From Myroides odoratimimus (GTDB lineage Bacteria; Bacteroidota; Bacteroidia; Flavobacteriales; Flavobacteriaceae), in the NCBI RefSeq assembly GCF_001485415.1, contig NZ_BCMQ01000005.1:124001-188000 (forward strand): a stretch of DNA of 64,000 bases. The letters run 5' to 3'. The stretch's first letter is position 1; each line of letters begins with the position of its first letter. Below the pieces are notes generated by a model that was given only the letters and a program-made list of their open reading frames with translations, did no database searches and was not told the origin of the DNA. Made by a program: the position numbers and the translations under genes. Below, piece after piece: positions 8,698 to 17,879 of the stretch.

Positions 8698-9939
8698 ATG
8701 GGGAGATTTATAGTATTACTGTTAGTATTTATTATAATAGAGTTTTATTGTTTTCAGGCTGTTCGTCAGGTGACTAAAAATAAGCTAATGAGATGGGGCT
8801 ATGTGGTGGTCTCTTTATTGGGTATTATATATATCATATATGGTTTTTCACAGTTTGATCGCAATCACGCTAGGAATCATCAGTCGCTAGTAGCAGGAGC
8901 TTTAGTTATCTTATTCTATTTGCCTAAAGCGATTATTACTATATTACTAATTACTGAGGATGTAGTAAGAATAGGTAGAGGTATCTGGAATTATAGTAAA
9001 GGCGTTAAAGTAAAGAAAGAGGATAAAGAATCTTTCGTGCCAGGGCGAAGAAAGTTTGTATCTCATCTTGCCTTTGGGATAGCGTCTATACCTTTTATCT
9101 CAGTATTACACGGTATCACGATAGGGCGATATAAATTCGAGGTTAGGAAGAGTATCATAGAGTTTGAGGATTTGCCAGAGGCGTTTGATGGATTTAAGTT
9201 TACCCATATTTCTGATATACACAGTGGGAGTTTTGACAATGAAGAGAAGATTAGATATGCGGTAGAGTTAATTAATAGTCAAGAATCAGATGCACTGTTA
9301 TTTACGGGAGACTTAGTGAATAGTCTAGCAGATGAGATGCTTCCGTGGTATGATGTGTTCAATAAAATACGCCATTATAAATATGGTAAATACTCTATAT
9401 TAGGAAATCATGATTATGGAGATTATGCACATTGGGACACAGAGGAAGAGAGACAAAAGAACTTTAAAGATATCTGTGATATCAGTCCAAAGTTAGGTTT
9501 CAGATTATTGAGAAATGAGCATGTGTGGTTTGAGAAAGATGGTCAACGGATAGCAGTGGTAGGAGTAGAAAACTGGGGAGTACGAGGACACTTTCAGAAA
9601 CTAGGAGATTTAGATAAGTCTACAGAAGGAGTGAACTCTAAAGACTTTAAGATCTTAATGAGTCATGATCCATCACACTGGGAAGCTAAAATATTAGAAC
9701 ACAAAAAGAATTTTCAATTGACTCTAGCAGGTCATACGCATGGTAGTCAGTTCGGTATAGAGATACCTGGATTTATAAAATGGAGTCCTATACAGTATGT
9801 GTATAAGCAGTGGGCAGGGCTTTATGAGAAGATGGGTAAGTATATTTATGTAAATAGAGGATTTGGATATCACGCTTATCAAGGACGTACAGGTATCTGG
9901 CCAGAAATCACAGTGATAGAATTAAGGCGAAAAAAGTAA
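8698..9939 (+). CDS. Membrane-anchored metallophosphoesterase
   Basis: Calcineurin-like phosphoesterase with an N-terminal membrane region. Hydrophobic segments lie near residues 3-20, 35-52 and 65-85, then a basic linker and another hydrophobic stretch near 125-140. The catalytic domain (about 155-410) has the full metal-ligand set: HISDIHSGSF, FTGDLVNS, LGNHDYGD, MSHDPSHW and LAGHTHGSQFG. The family includes UDP-diacylglucosamine hydrolase-like and YkuE-type enzymes; the substrate here is unknown. It is divergent from polA. Confidence 0.88.
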   Translation: MGRFIVLLLVFIIIEFYCFQAVRQVTKNKLMRWGYVVVSLLGIIYIIYGFSQFDRNHARNHQSLVAGALVILFYLPKAIITILLITEDVVRIGRGIWNYSKGVKVKKEDKESFVPGRRKFVSHLAFGIASIPFISVLHGITIGRYKFEVRKSIIEFEDLPEAFDGFKFTHISDIHSGSFDNEEKIRYAVELINSQESDALLFTGDLVNSLADEMLPWYDVFNKIRHYKYGKYSILGNHDYGDYAHWDTEEERQKNFKDICDISPKLGFRLLRNEHVWFEKDGQRIAVVGVENWGVRGHFQKLGDLDKSTEGVNSKDFKILMSHDPSHWEAKILEHKKNFQLTLAGHTHGSQFGIEIPGFIKWSPIQYVYKQWAGLYEKMGKYIYVNRGFGYHAYQGRTGIWPEITVIELRRKK

Positions 9940-10007
9940 AGAATATTGCTAAAAAGTGATATTTTTGTATATTAAAAGAAGTTTATAGTAAAGTTAATTT
10001 ATATTAT

Positions 10008-10301
10008 ATGTCAAAATTCGGAGAGTTAGTAACAGCAGATGTTCCTGTTTTAATCCACTTTTATGCACAGTGGAACGAAGCATGTACTACTATGAATCCT
10101 GTCTTAATCGATGTAGCAGCTGCTATGGGGGATAGGTTGCGTATAGTAAAAATAGATGTTGAGAAAAATGGTGAACTAGTAGAGGCTTTAAGAATAAAGC
10201 AAGTGCCTACTATGATGCTGTATAAAAGAGGTAGTATGATCTGGCGCCAAAGCGGTGTTATGGATGCAAACTCTCTTATCAATGTCACTAAGACACTATA
10301 A
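10008..10301 (+). CDS. Thioredoxin-fold protein with degenerate active site (WNEAC)
   Basis: A 97-aa thioredoxin-like protein. The fold is clear: VLIHFYAQW (strand and Trp22), RIVKIDVEKNGELVEAL, and QVPTMMLYKRG with the cis-proline. The active site normally reads WCGPC but here is W-N-E-A-C: the nucleophilic first cysteine is Asn23 and only Cys26 is left, so classical dithiol reductase activity is not expected. It could act as a chaperone-like or binding thioredoxin. Its last 6 bases overlap the end of the convergent deacetylase gene. Confidence 0.85.
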   Translation: MSKFGELVTADVPVLIHFYAQWNEACTTMNPVLIDVAAAMGDRLRIVKIDVEKNGELVEALRIKQVPTMMLYKRGSMIWRQSGVMDANSLINVTKTL

Positions 10302-10925
10302 CGTAGAGAAGGTATACCCTTTAGATAATAAGTAGTCAATAGTCTTAGGTAAGGCATAGTATAAATTATGACTAGCCTTGATACTATCATGAAATACAAT
10401 AATACTTCCAGGAGCCATATTCGTTATGGCTCTTTTATAACATTCTTCAGGAGTGGTGTTCTTATCATAATCTTTGGTAAGATGTGACCACATGATGATG
10501 TCATATCCTTCTGATATTACTTGTTTAGCTTGTTGCTTTTTTATTTTACCATAAGGAGGTCTGAATAGACGTGTTCTGTTCTCAAAGCTAGTGTGTTTGG
10601 CCATTTCTTCCGTTGATAAGCAGAAGTTGTTTATATATACTTCATTTGCGTTTTTCCAGCCATTTAAGTGATTAAAAGTATGATTGCCTATCTGATGTCC
10701 TTCTTGTAAGATTCTATTGAATAGAGCAGGGTGTTTTCTCACATTATCACCTATGCAGAAGAATGTGGCTTTTACTTGATACTGCTTCAGTATATCTAAT
10801 ACCCATTCTGTGACTTCGGGTATAGGGCCATCGTCAAAAGTTAAGTAAATGTGCTTTTGAGTATTTGGCCTTTTCCAAGTGTATTTTGGAAAAAGAAGAG
10901 GAAGAAGTAATCTAGAGATATTCAT
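10296..10925 (-). CDS. Polysaccharide deacetylase (NodB homology domain)
   Basis: Carbohydrate esterase family 4 enzyme that removes N-acetyl groups from chitin-like, peptidoglycan or other polysaccharide. Conserved motifs: YLTFDDGPIPE (catalytic Asp and first metal Asp, near residue 30), GNHTFNHLN (metal His pair), RLFRPPYGK (RPPYG motif) and IVFHDSIKA at the end. At 209 aa it is compact, and I see no convincing cleavable signal peptide. A -7 motif TACATTTG sits at plus 10930-10937. Its 3' end overlaps the thioredoxin-like gene by 6 bp. Confidence 0.93.
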   Translation of the reverse strand: MNISRLLLPLLFPKYTWKRPNTQKHIYLTFDDGPIPEVTEWVLDILKQYQVKATFFCIGDNVRKHPALFNRILQEGHQIGNHTFNHLNGWKNANEVYINNFCLSTEEMAKHTSFENRTRLFRPPYGKIKKQQAKQVISEGYDIIMWSHLTKDYDKNTTPEECYKRAITNMAPGSIIVFHDSIKASHNLYYALPKTIDYLLSKGYTFSTL

Positions 10926-10944
10926 AAGTCAAATGTATAAAAAA

Positions 10945-10970
10945 AGAGTAGTTAACTAAATAACTACTCT
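10945..10970 (-). terminator. Terminator of the RND efflux operon
   Basis: Stem AGAGTAGTTA / TAACTACTCT with a 6-nt loop, followed on the minus strand by a run of seven T. It lies 30 bases after the outer-membrane factor gene and just before the deacetylase promoter motif. Confidence 0.88.
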
Positions 10971-10999
10971 CTTTTAATGAATAACAATTAACTATAAAA

Positions 11000-12409
11000 T
11001 TATTTTATACCACCTCCGACAGCTCTATAAAGCTGTACGATAGAGGTAAGTTGTGCTAATTCTGTATTAATGTAACTTAATTCTGCAGCAAGTGCACTCT
11101 CTCTAGCTGTCAATACATCTAGGTAGTTAGCCATACCTTGTACTAATAACTCTTCTGAGTATTCAGTAGCTAGGTTATATGCTTCGTATTCTTGCTTTTT
11201 AAGTTTTAACTTATCTGAAGAACTGTGGTAAGTGTATAATGCATCAGAAACTTCTTTTGACGCATTAAGAATAGATAGTTTATAACTTAGGTAAGCAGAT
11301 TCTTGTTTTGCTTTAGCTACCTCATGTGCAGTTCTAACTTTTCTACCATTTAATAAAGGTTGAGTTAAACCACCGATGAAGTTTGCAAATAAAGAACTTG
11401 TATTGAATAAGTTATCAAAATCTAAACTCTGTAAACCACCATTCGCTGTAAGTCTGAAAGATGGATAGAAGTTCGCTCTAGAAACATTAGTCATTTCAAA
11501 AGCGTTAATTAATCCATACTCAGCAGCTCTTACATCAGGTCTATTGCTTAATAATTGAAGTGGTACACCAACAGAAAGGTCAGCATTAAGTTTTTGACTC
11601 TTAAGTTCTCCTCTAGTGATTGTACCAGGATTATTACCTAATAGAATACTGAATGCGTTCTCTGTTAGTTTGATATTGTTTTCAAGATCAACTAAAAGAG
11701 CTTTTGCATTGAACAATTGTGCTTGAGTTTGCTTAACAGCTACTTCATTCACTTGTCCAGATTCTTTTAAAGCTTCAATCGTTTCTAAACTGTTAGTTCT
11801 GTTTACGATAGTTTGTTCTGTTACACGTTTTTGTTCATCTAAAGCTACTAATTGAAAATACGTTGTAGCGATAGTAGAGATTAACTGAGTTTTTACAGCT
11901 TGGTGAGCAGAAAGAGTTTGTAGGTAGCTAGCACCTGCAGCTCTTTTATCACTTCTGATTTTACCCCATACATCTAGTTCCCAAGAGAACTGTCCTGTAA
12001 CATCATACAAATCATTTTTAACTCTAGTATCTCCAAAAGCGATACCTTGAGGTCCGTTTTTAGATAATACAGAGTGAGTATAGTTAGCACCTAGGTTTAA
12101 TGTAGGAGCGTATCCCCATTTACCTTGTTGCATATAAGCGTGAGCAGCATTGATATTCTCTAATGCGATTCTGATATCTAAGTTATTTTCTAATCCGTGT
12201 TCAATGTATTGAATAAGCGTTTGATCAGAGAATAGCTCTTTCCATGACATATTTGCCATAGAAAGAGTATCTTGAGATATGTTATCAGTACGGAATTGCG
12301 CTTCGTTAGTTACTTCAGGTCTCTCGTAATTTTTAGATACGATACAAGACTGCATAGTAACAGCTAAAACAGCAATAGGTAAAGCTCTATATAAAGTTTG
12401 TTTTTTCAT
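11000..12409 (-). CDS. RND efflux outer-membrane factor (TolC/OprM-NodT family lipoprotein)
   Basis: Outer-membrane channel of a tripartite efflux pump. The N-terminus ends in TMQSCIVSKNYERPE, so Cys22 is probably lipidated. The body carries two OEP repeats with long helical stretches, and PLQLLSNRPDVRAAEYGL, a hallmark of the NodT lineage, is near residue 280. At 469 aa it has the normal length. It is the last gene of the operon, with one base between it and the RND permease stop codon. It should partner the adaptor and permease upstream. Confidence 0.95.
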   Translation of the reverse strand: MKKQTLYRALPIAVLAVTMQSCIVSKNYERPEVTNEAQFRTDNISQDTLSMANMSWKELFSDQTLIQYIEHGLENNLDIRIALENINAAHAYMQQGKWGYAPTLNLGANYTHSVLSKNGPQGIAFGDTRVKNDLYDVTGQFSWELDVWGKIRSDKRAAGASYLQTLSAHQAVKTQLISTIATTYFQLVALDEQKRVTEQTIVNRTNSLETIEALKESGQVNEVAVKQTQAQLFNAKALLVDLENNIKLTENAFSILLGNNPGTITRGELKSQKLNADLSVGVPLQLLSNRPDVRAAEYGLINAFEMTNVSRANFYPSFRLTANGGLQSLDFDNLFNTSSLFANFIGGLTQPLLNGRKVRTAHEVAKAKQESAYLSYKLSILNASKEVSDALYTYHSSSDKLKLKKQEYEAYNLATEYSEELLVQGMANYLDVLTARESALAAELSYINTELAQLTSIVQLYRAVGGGIK

Positions 12410-12410
12410 A

Positions 12411-15400
12411 TTATTCTGACTTGTGCTCTACGAATTTAATCGGTTTAATTTTTTCTTGTATGTATTGGAAGATAGCGTAAAGTACTGGAATTACGAATAC
12501 CCCAAGTATAGTACCAATCAATAGACCAAATGCTGCACCAGTACCGATAGATCTGTTACCCACATCTCCAACACCTTTAGCGAATACTAATGGCATCATA
12601 CCTAAGATGAAGGCAAAAGAGGTCATTAAGATCGGTCTTAGACGAGCTTTAGCACCGTTGATTGCAGACTCTGCTATAGACTCTCCATGCTGACGTCTCT
12701 GTAAAGCGAACTCCACAATAAGAATAGCATTCTTAGCAAGAAGCCCGACCAGCATCACCAGGGCAATCTGGAAGTAAATATTGTTTTCTAATCCTGCATA
12801 TTTCTGTGCGATGAACGCTCCCATGATACCAGTAGGTAATGATAAGATTACAGCTAGTGGTAATAAGTAACTTTCATACTGAGCAGATAATAAGAAGTAA
12901 ACGAAAATAATACATAAAGCAAAGATCATCACAGTTTGGTTACCAGAGCTAATCTCCTCTCGAGATAGACCTGTAAAGTCAATACCGTAATCAGTGCTCA
13001 AGGTTTGAGCAGCTACTTCTTGTACCGCTTTAATTGCGTCTCCAGAACTGTATCCTGGTTTAGGAGCTCCTGTGATATTCGAAGATGTAAATAAGTTATA
13101 GCGGTTCACTGACTGTGGACCATATACTTTTTTCAAATCAACGAACTGAGTTACCGGAGTCATTTCTCCTGAAGCAGTTCTTACATAAATCTCGTTTAAG
13201 CTATTCTTGTCTGATCTGTACTCAGGTAAAGACTGCACCATTACACGGTATTGTTTACCAAAACGAGTAAAGTCAGCTGCATAGATACCTCCAATATACC
13301 CTTGAAGAGCAGAGAAAATATCACTTACTAGTACTCCTGATTCTTTAGCTCTAGGGATATTTAAGTCTAACTCGTATTGAGCATAGTTTGTATTAAATGA
13401 TGACTGAGCATATAAGATTTCAGGACGTTGCATTAATGCTCCTAAGTATTCTTTTGATTTTTGGTCAAAGTCAGTAAGCGCACCTCCAGTTTTATCTAAT
13501 AATTTCATCTCAAAACCTGAAGACATACCGAAACCTGGTATACTTGGCGGTTGGAAGAAAATCATTCTAGCATCTTGGAACTGTGTAGCAGCGATACCAA
13601 ACAGTTTACCAATGATCGCATCAGTTGCTAACTCAGGTGTAGTTCTATCTTTAAAGTCGTCTAGCTTAATCATCGCCATACCGTAGTTAGAACCTTGTCC
13701 GTTGATGAATGAGAATCCTGATACGATAGTTACCCCTTCTACTCCTGGGATTTGCTGTACTACTTTAGAGAACTGTTGTTGTAAACTCGTTACACGGTCT
13801 TGAGAAGCACCAGCAGGTAACTCGATATTACCCATGATGAATCCACGGTCTTCGTTTGGTACGAATCCACTAGGCATTGTTTTAGCAGCATAATATGTAA
13901 TACCTAAACACGCAAGTAAGATGGCAAACGTAGTCCATTTATGTTTTAATAAGAACTTAAATGAGTTACCATATTTGTGAGTTAATTTGTTGAATGCAAC
14001 GTTGAATGCATCAAAGAAGCGTTGAACAAAGTTTCTTTTCTTTCCTTCTCCATGAGCTCCATGTTGAGTTAAGAACAGTGCACATAATGCAGGACTCAAG
14101 GTCAAGGCGTTAACAGCCGAAATTAAAATCGCAACAATAAGTGTAATACCGAACTGCTTATAGAATACTCCTGTAGGACCTGGAATAAAGGTTACAGGTA
14201 TAAATACAGCAGACATTACTAATGTAATCGAGATAATAGCACCTGAAATCTCACTCATGGTGTTTAAACTCGCTTCTTTAGCATCTTGGCCTGTCTCTTC
14301 CATCTTCGCATGCACAGCCTCTACTACCACGATGGCATCATCCACCACAATACCGATGGCCAGTACAAGTGCAAACAGTGTTAACAAGTTAATTGAGAAC
14401 CCGAATACACTTAAGAAAAAGAACGTACCTATAATTGCAACTGGTACAGCAATTAAAGGAATTAACGTAGAACGGAAATCCTGTAAGAAGATATATACCA
14501 CTACGAATACTAGTAAGAATGCCTCTATAAGTGTGCTGATTACTTTACTAATAGATGCATCTAAGAATTCGTTCGTATCCATCAGTACTGTATAATTAAT
14601 ACCATCAGGGAACGAAGTCTTCATATTCTCAAGTTCAGTATGTAAGTTCTGAATAATCTCTTGAGCGTTAGAACCTGGTGTTTGGTAGATAGCCATAGCT
14701 ACAGCAGGGTGTCCATTTTGTTCAGAACTACCTACATAAGACATTGCACCTAATTCTATCTTAGCGACATCTTTCAAGTATAGTACTTGTCCATTACCCA
14801 ATGATTTTACTACGATATTTTCGTATTGGTCTTGCGTTTTATATTTACCACTATACTTAATTACATATTGGAATGCCTCAGCATTATTTTCACCTAACTG
14901 ACCAGCAGCAGCCTCTAAACTCTGTTCGTTTAGGACTCTTACAACATCAGAAGGAACTAATCCATAAGCTTTCATCTTAGCAGGGTCAATCCAAATACGC
15001 ATAGAGTAGTTACGAGAACCAAAAGCCTGTGCATCCCCAACACCACTTACACGTTTTAGTACAGGAATAACGTTAATATTCATGTAGTTTTGGATGTAAA
15101 TAGCATCGTAGTTAGGGCTTGTCGAATAGAAAGACAAGAACATTAATGCACTTGTTTGTTGTTTCTGAGTAGTTACCCCTGAACGCGTTACCTCTGCTGG
15201 TAAAAGTGGTGTAGCACGTGCCACACGGTTTTGTACGTTTACTGCAGCGATATCCGGGTCAACTCCTTGTTTAAACACAACTTGAATACTAGCACTACCA
15301 TCATTCGATGCTGTAGAGGTAATATAGTCCATGTTTTCAACCCCGTTCACCTGTTCTTCAATAGGAATAACAACAGATTGCATTACTGTCTCAGCATTGG

Positions 15401-15554
15401 CTCCAGGATATGAAGCAGCAATCTGTACAGTAGGCGGCGCAATATCTGGATATTGCGTAACTGGAAGTACTGTTAATCCCAGTACCCCTAGTATTACTAT
15501 AAGTATAGAAATAACTGTAGATAATACAGGTCTTTCAATAAATGTTTTTAACAT
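12411..15554 (-). CDS. RND multidrug efflux permease (AcrB/MexB, HAE1 family)
   Basis: Inner-membrane proton-driven exporter. Full length at 1047 aa with the twofold-repeated 6-TM plus periplasmic loop architecture. Proton-relay residues are intact: LAIGIVVDDAIVVVEAV (Asp-Asp in TM4, near 400) and VGLLAKNAILIVEFAL (Lys in TM10, near 940). The N-terminus FIERPVLSTVISILIVILGVLG is canonical. Hydrophobic drugs, detergents or bile salts are the usual substrates of the family, but the substrate here is not predictable. Three bases separate it from the adaptor gene. Confidence 0.97.
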   Translation of the reverse strand: MLKTFIERPVLSTVISILIVILGVLGLTVLPVTQYPDIAPPTVQIAASYPGANAETVMQSVVIPIEEQVNGVENMDYITSTASNDGSASIQVVFKQGVDPDIAAVNVQNRVARATPLLPAEVTRSGVTTQKQQTSALMFLSFYSTSPNYDAIYIQNYMNINVIPVLKRVSGVGDAQAFGSRNYSMRIWIDPAKMKAYGLVPSDVVRVLNEQSLEAAAGQLGENNAEAFQYVIKYSGKYKTQDQYENIVVKSLGNGQVLYLKDVAKIELGAMSYVGSSEQNGHPAVAMAIYQTPGSNAQEIIQNLHTELENMKTSFPDGINYTVLMDTNEFLDASISKVISTLIEAFLLVFVVVYIFLQDFRSTLIPLIAVPVAIIGTFFFLSVFGFSINLLTLFALVLAIGIVVDDAIVVVEAVHAKMEETGQDAKEASLNTMSEISGAIISITLVMSAVFIPVTFIPGPTGVFYKQFGITLIVAILISAVNALTLSPALCALFLTQHGAHGEGKKRNFVQRFFDAFNVAFNKLTHKYGNSFKFLLKHKWTTFAILLACLGITYYAAKTMPSGFVPNEDRGFIMGNIELPAGASQDRVTSLQQQFSKVVQQIPGVEGVTIVSGFSFINGQGSNYGMAMIKLDDFKDRTTPELATDAIIGKLFGIAATQFQDARMIFFQPPSIPGFGMSSGFEMKLLDKTGGALTDFDQKSKEYLGALMQRPEILYAQSSFNTNYAQYELDLNIPRAKESGVLVSDIFSALQGYIGGIYAADFTRFGKQYRVMVQSLPEYRSDKNSLNEIYVRTASGEMTPVTQFVDLKKVYGPQSVNRYNLFTSSNITGAPKPGYSSGDAIKAVQEVAAQTLSTDYGIDFTGLSREEISSGNQTVMIFALCIIFVYFLLSAQYESYLLPLAVILSLPTGIMGAFIAQKYAGLENNIYFQIALVMLVGLLAKNAILIVEFALQRRQHGESIAESAINGAKARLRPILMTSFAFILGMMPLVFAKGVGDVGNRSIGTGAAFGLLIGTILGVFVIPVLYAIFQYIQEKIKPIKFVEHKSE

Positions 15555-15557
15555 ACT

Positions 15558-16712
15558 TTAGAATGTTGATTTGATGTCTTCGTTAATTTTTTCAAATTTC
15601 TCTGGTACTGGAGTTATAGGAGATCCACTGCGCAGTGTTCCTAAGCCTGTTCCAATGATTTTTTCTCCTTTTTTGACACCATCTTTTACGATTGCCAACT
15701 TGTTGATTCTATCGATTACTTCGATCTTAGTAGCCTTAGCTGTATCGTTTGCCACAGTATATACATATACCTGACCTTGTTGTTCGAATGTAGCTGATTC
15801 AGGAACTACTAATACATTAGTATATTCGTTAGGAAGTAATAAGGTACCACTATTACCATTAGCCAACAATCTGTTAGGGTTGTTAAAAGCAGCTCTTAAC
15901 TGTACTGTACCCGTAGTTGGATTAATTTGACCTGAGATAGTTTCGATTTTACCAGGTTCTTCATACACTTGTCCATTAGCTAACTGTAATTTTACTGTAG
16001 GTAAGTGACTTAATTTCTCTTTTAAAGATTTACCTTCTATTTTTTCTAAGAAATCGAAGTATTCTTTTTCATTAAGTGTGAAATAAGCAAATACACTACT
16101 GTCATCTGATACTACAGTTAACGGTTGAGGGTCACTAGGGCTTACTAATGCCCCTTCACGGAAGTTAATTTGTCCTACAATACCATCGATAGGGCTTTTA
16201 ACCACAGCGTAGTCAATATTAGCAACTATACTTTTGTGTTGTGCTTTAGCATTAGCTACTTGACTCTTTGCACTAGCTAAGTTAGCTTCAGCAGTTTCTA
16301 ACTGGATTTTACTGATAATCCCTTTGTTTACCAGAGGTACTAATTTGTCAACGTTTACTTGAGCAACATTAACTTGAGCTTCAGCTGTTCTGATTGCTGC
16401 TTTAGCTGCATCAGCACTTTCGTTTAAAGTGTTCGTCTCAAGTCTAAATAGAGGTTGTCCTTTTCTAACGATTGCACCTTCGTCTACATAAACTTCTTGA
16501 ATGTATCCAGCTATTTTAGCACGAACGCTACTAGCAACTTTCCCTTGGATATTAGTAGGGTAGTTTTTATAACCTGTTACATTTTGAGTAGGTACTTCGA
16601 TTACTTTGTAAGGTAATGCCTGAGGTCCCCCTTGCTGTTGATCTTTATTTCCGCATGACGCTACAGTGATAGCGATTGCAGCGAAAGTGATCGATTGTAA
16701 ATAACGTTTCAT
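15558..16712 (-). CDS. RND efflux periplasmic adaptor (AcrA/MexA family)
   Basis: Membrane fusion protein linking the RND permease to the outer-membrane factor. Signal peptide with lipobox VASC (Cys20) gives a lipid-anchored adaptor. The order is as expected: first lipoyl half-motif VRAKIAGYIQEVYVDEGAIV, helical hairpin (about 100-165), second lipoyl half KSPIDGIVGQINFREGALV, then beta-barrel and membrane-proximal domains. At 384 aa it has the normal length. It lies 8 bases after the regulator gene and 3 before the permease gene. Confidence 0.96.
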   Translation of the reverse strand: MKRYLQSITFAAIAITVASCGNKDQQQGGPQALPYKVIEVPTQNVTGYKNYPTNIQGKVASSVRAKIAGYIQEVYVDEGAIVRKGQPLFRLETNTLNESADAAKAAIRTAEAQVNVAQVNVDKLVPLVNKGIISKIQLETAEANLASAKSQVANAKAQHKSIVANIDYAVVKSPIDGIVGQINFREGALVSPSDPQPLTVVSDDSSVFAYFTLNEKEYFDFLEKIEGKSLKEKLSHLPTVKLQLANGQVYEEPGKIETISGQINPTTGTVQLRAAFNNPNRLLANGNSGTLLLPNEYTNVLVVPESATFEQQGQVYVYTVANDTAKATKIEVIDRINKLAIVKDGVKKGEKIIGTGLGTLRSGSPITPVPEKFEKINEDIKSTF

Positions 16713-16720
16713 ATAATTAC

Positions 16721-17194
16721 TTAATTTGTACTTTTTAATTTTTCTATTGTATCTGCTAAATGACTTTTACTTTTTGCTAAATGATCTATATAAAGTTCTA
16801 CTTTATTGTTGCAATTGTCTGTTTTTAAAACACCTTCATCAACGAATTTAAGCATTTTAAGACACAATGCATGCTCACGTTCTAATACATCTCTAATGAT
16901 TTGTAATCTTAGAGTCATATAGTTAGGGTTCAATCTGAAGTATCTTTTTCTTTCATCAATCTTATTGAAATGCTCAATTTGGTTATTCGAAATCAATAGA
17001 TTTAAACTTGTAGAGACAGAACTCTTACTTGCATTTAATCTTTCAACTAATTCATCAAAAGTCACGCCATCTCTGTTATTATTAAACATAATGTATGTAT
17101 AAATCTGTGCAGTTAATGGTGAGAAGTGGTGCACCAGTTCATGGTGAGCGCAATAATCTTGGAATAAGTCTACTAAATTTTGGTCGTATTGCAT
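16721..17194 (-). CDS. MarR/GbsR-type winged-helix regulator of the efflux operon
   Basis: A 157-aa transcription regulator with a winged helix: LTAQIYTYIMFNNNRDGVTFDELVERLNASKSSVSTSLNLLISNNQIEHF is a helix-turn-helix plus wing of the GbsR/MarR type. A C-terminal helical dimerisation region follows. As the first gene of the efflux operon it most likely controls its own transcription and that of the pump; an inverted repeat upstream of the -7 element fits a binding site. The effector is unknown. Confidence 0.9.
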   Translation of the reverse strand: MQYDQNLVDLFQDYCAHHELVHHFSPLTAQIYTYIMFNNNRDGVTFDELVERLNASKSSVSTSLNLLISNNQIEHFNKIDERKRYFRLNPNYMTLRLQIIRDVLEREHALCLKMLKFVDEGVLKTDNCNNKVELYIDHLAKSKSHLADTIEKLKSTN

Positions 17195-17218
17195 TTTACT
17201 TTAATGTTTTGAGAGATG

Positions 17219-17255
17219 CAAATATACGGTTAGTTTTGTAATTACCGAACCAACC
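17219..17255 (-). promoter_or_regulatory. Promoter and candidate operator of the efflux operon
   Basis: The minus-strand -7 element TATATTTG is at plus 17219-17226, 25 bases upstream of the regulator ATG. Directly upstream lies an inverted repeat, GGTTAGTT (17228-17235) and AACCAACC (17248-17255), with one mismatch and a 12-bp spacer. It sits where a dimeric MarR/GbsR repressor would block RNA polymerase. Confidence 0.55.
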
Positions 17256-17393
17256 AAACTTAAAAGTTTCTTAATTATTTAGATGGCGTCTATATAAGAT
17301 GTATTTTATAGTAGGAACATTTTTGCATCTATTTGATATTATGATAGAAAACATTTAATTGAAGAATTATTTAAAAAAAATCAACTAAAATGC

Positions 17394-17425
17394 TTGCATC
17401 AAAATTAAAAATAGCATTATATTTG
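17394..17425 (+). promoter_or_regulatory. Promoter of the tRNA-Gly array
   Basis: TTG at 17394-17396 and TATATTTG at 17418-17425, separated by 21 bp. The -7 element ends 11 bases before the first tRNA, so transcription should begin only a few bases ahead of it. Confidence 0.7.
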
Positions 17426-17436
17426 CATCCACAAAA

Positions 17437-17509
<73 letters not shown>

Positions 17510-17546
17510 CTACAAACCTGATGTAGGTTTTAAAATAACATCGTCT

Positions 17547-17619
<73 letters not shown>

Positions 17620-17656
17620 CTATAAACCTGATGTAGGTTTTAAAATAGCATCATCT

Positions 17657-17729
<73 letters not shown>

Positions 17730-17766
17730 CTACAAACCTGATGTAGGTTTTAAAATAACATCATCT

Positions 17767-17839
<73 letters not shown>

Positions 17840-17850
17840 CTATAAAAAAA

Positions 17851-17870
17851 GCCCTAACATTTGTTAGGGC
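17851..17870. terminator. Bidirectional terminator between the tRNA array and pepE
   Basis: GCCCTAAC-attt-GTTAGGGC perfect stem, with seven A on the left and a T run on the right. It works for the tRNA transcript (plus) and for the convergent pepE gene (minus), whose stop codon is 10 bases away. Confidence 0.93.
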
Positions 17871-17879
17871 TTTTTTTGT

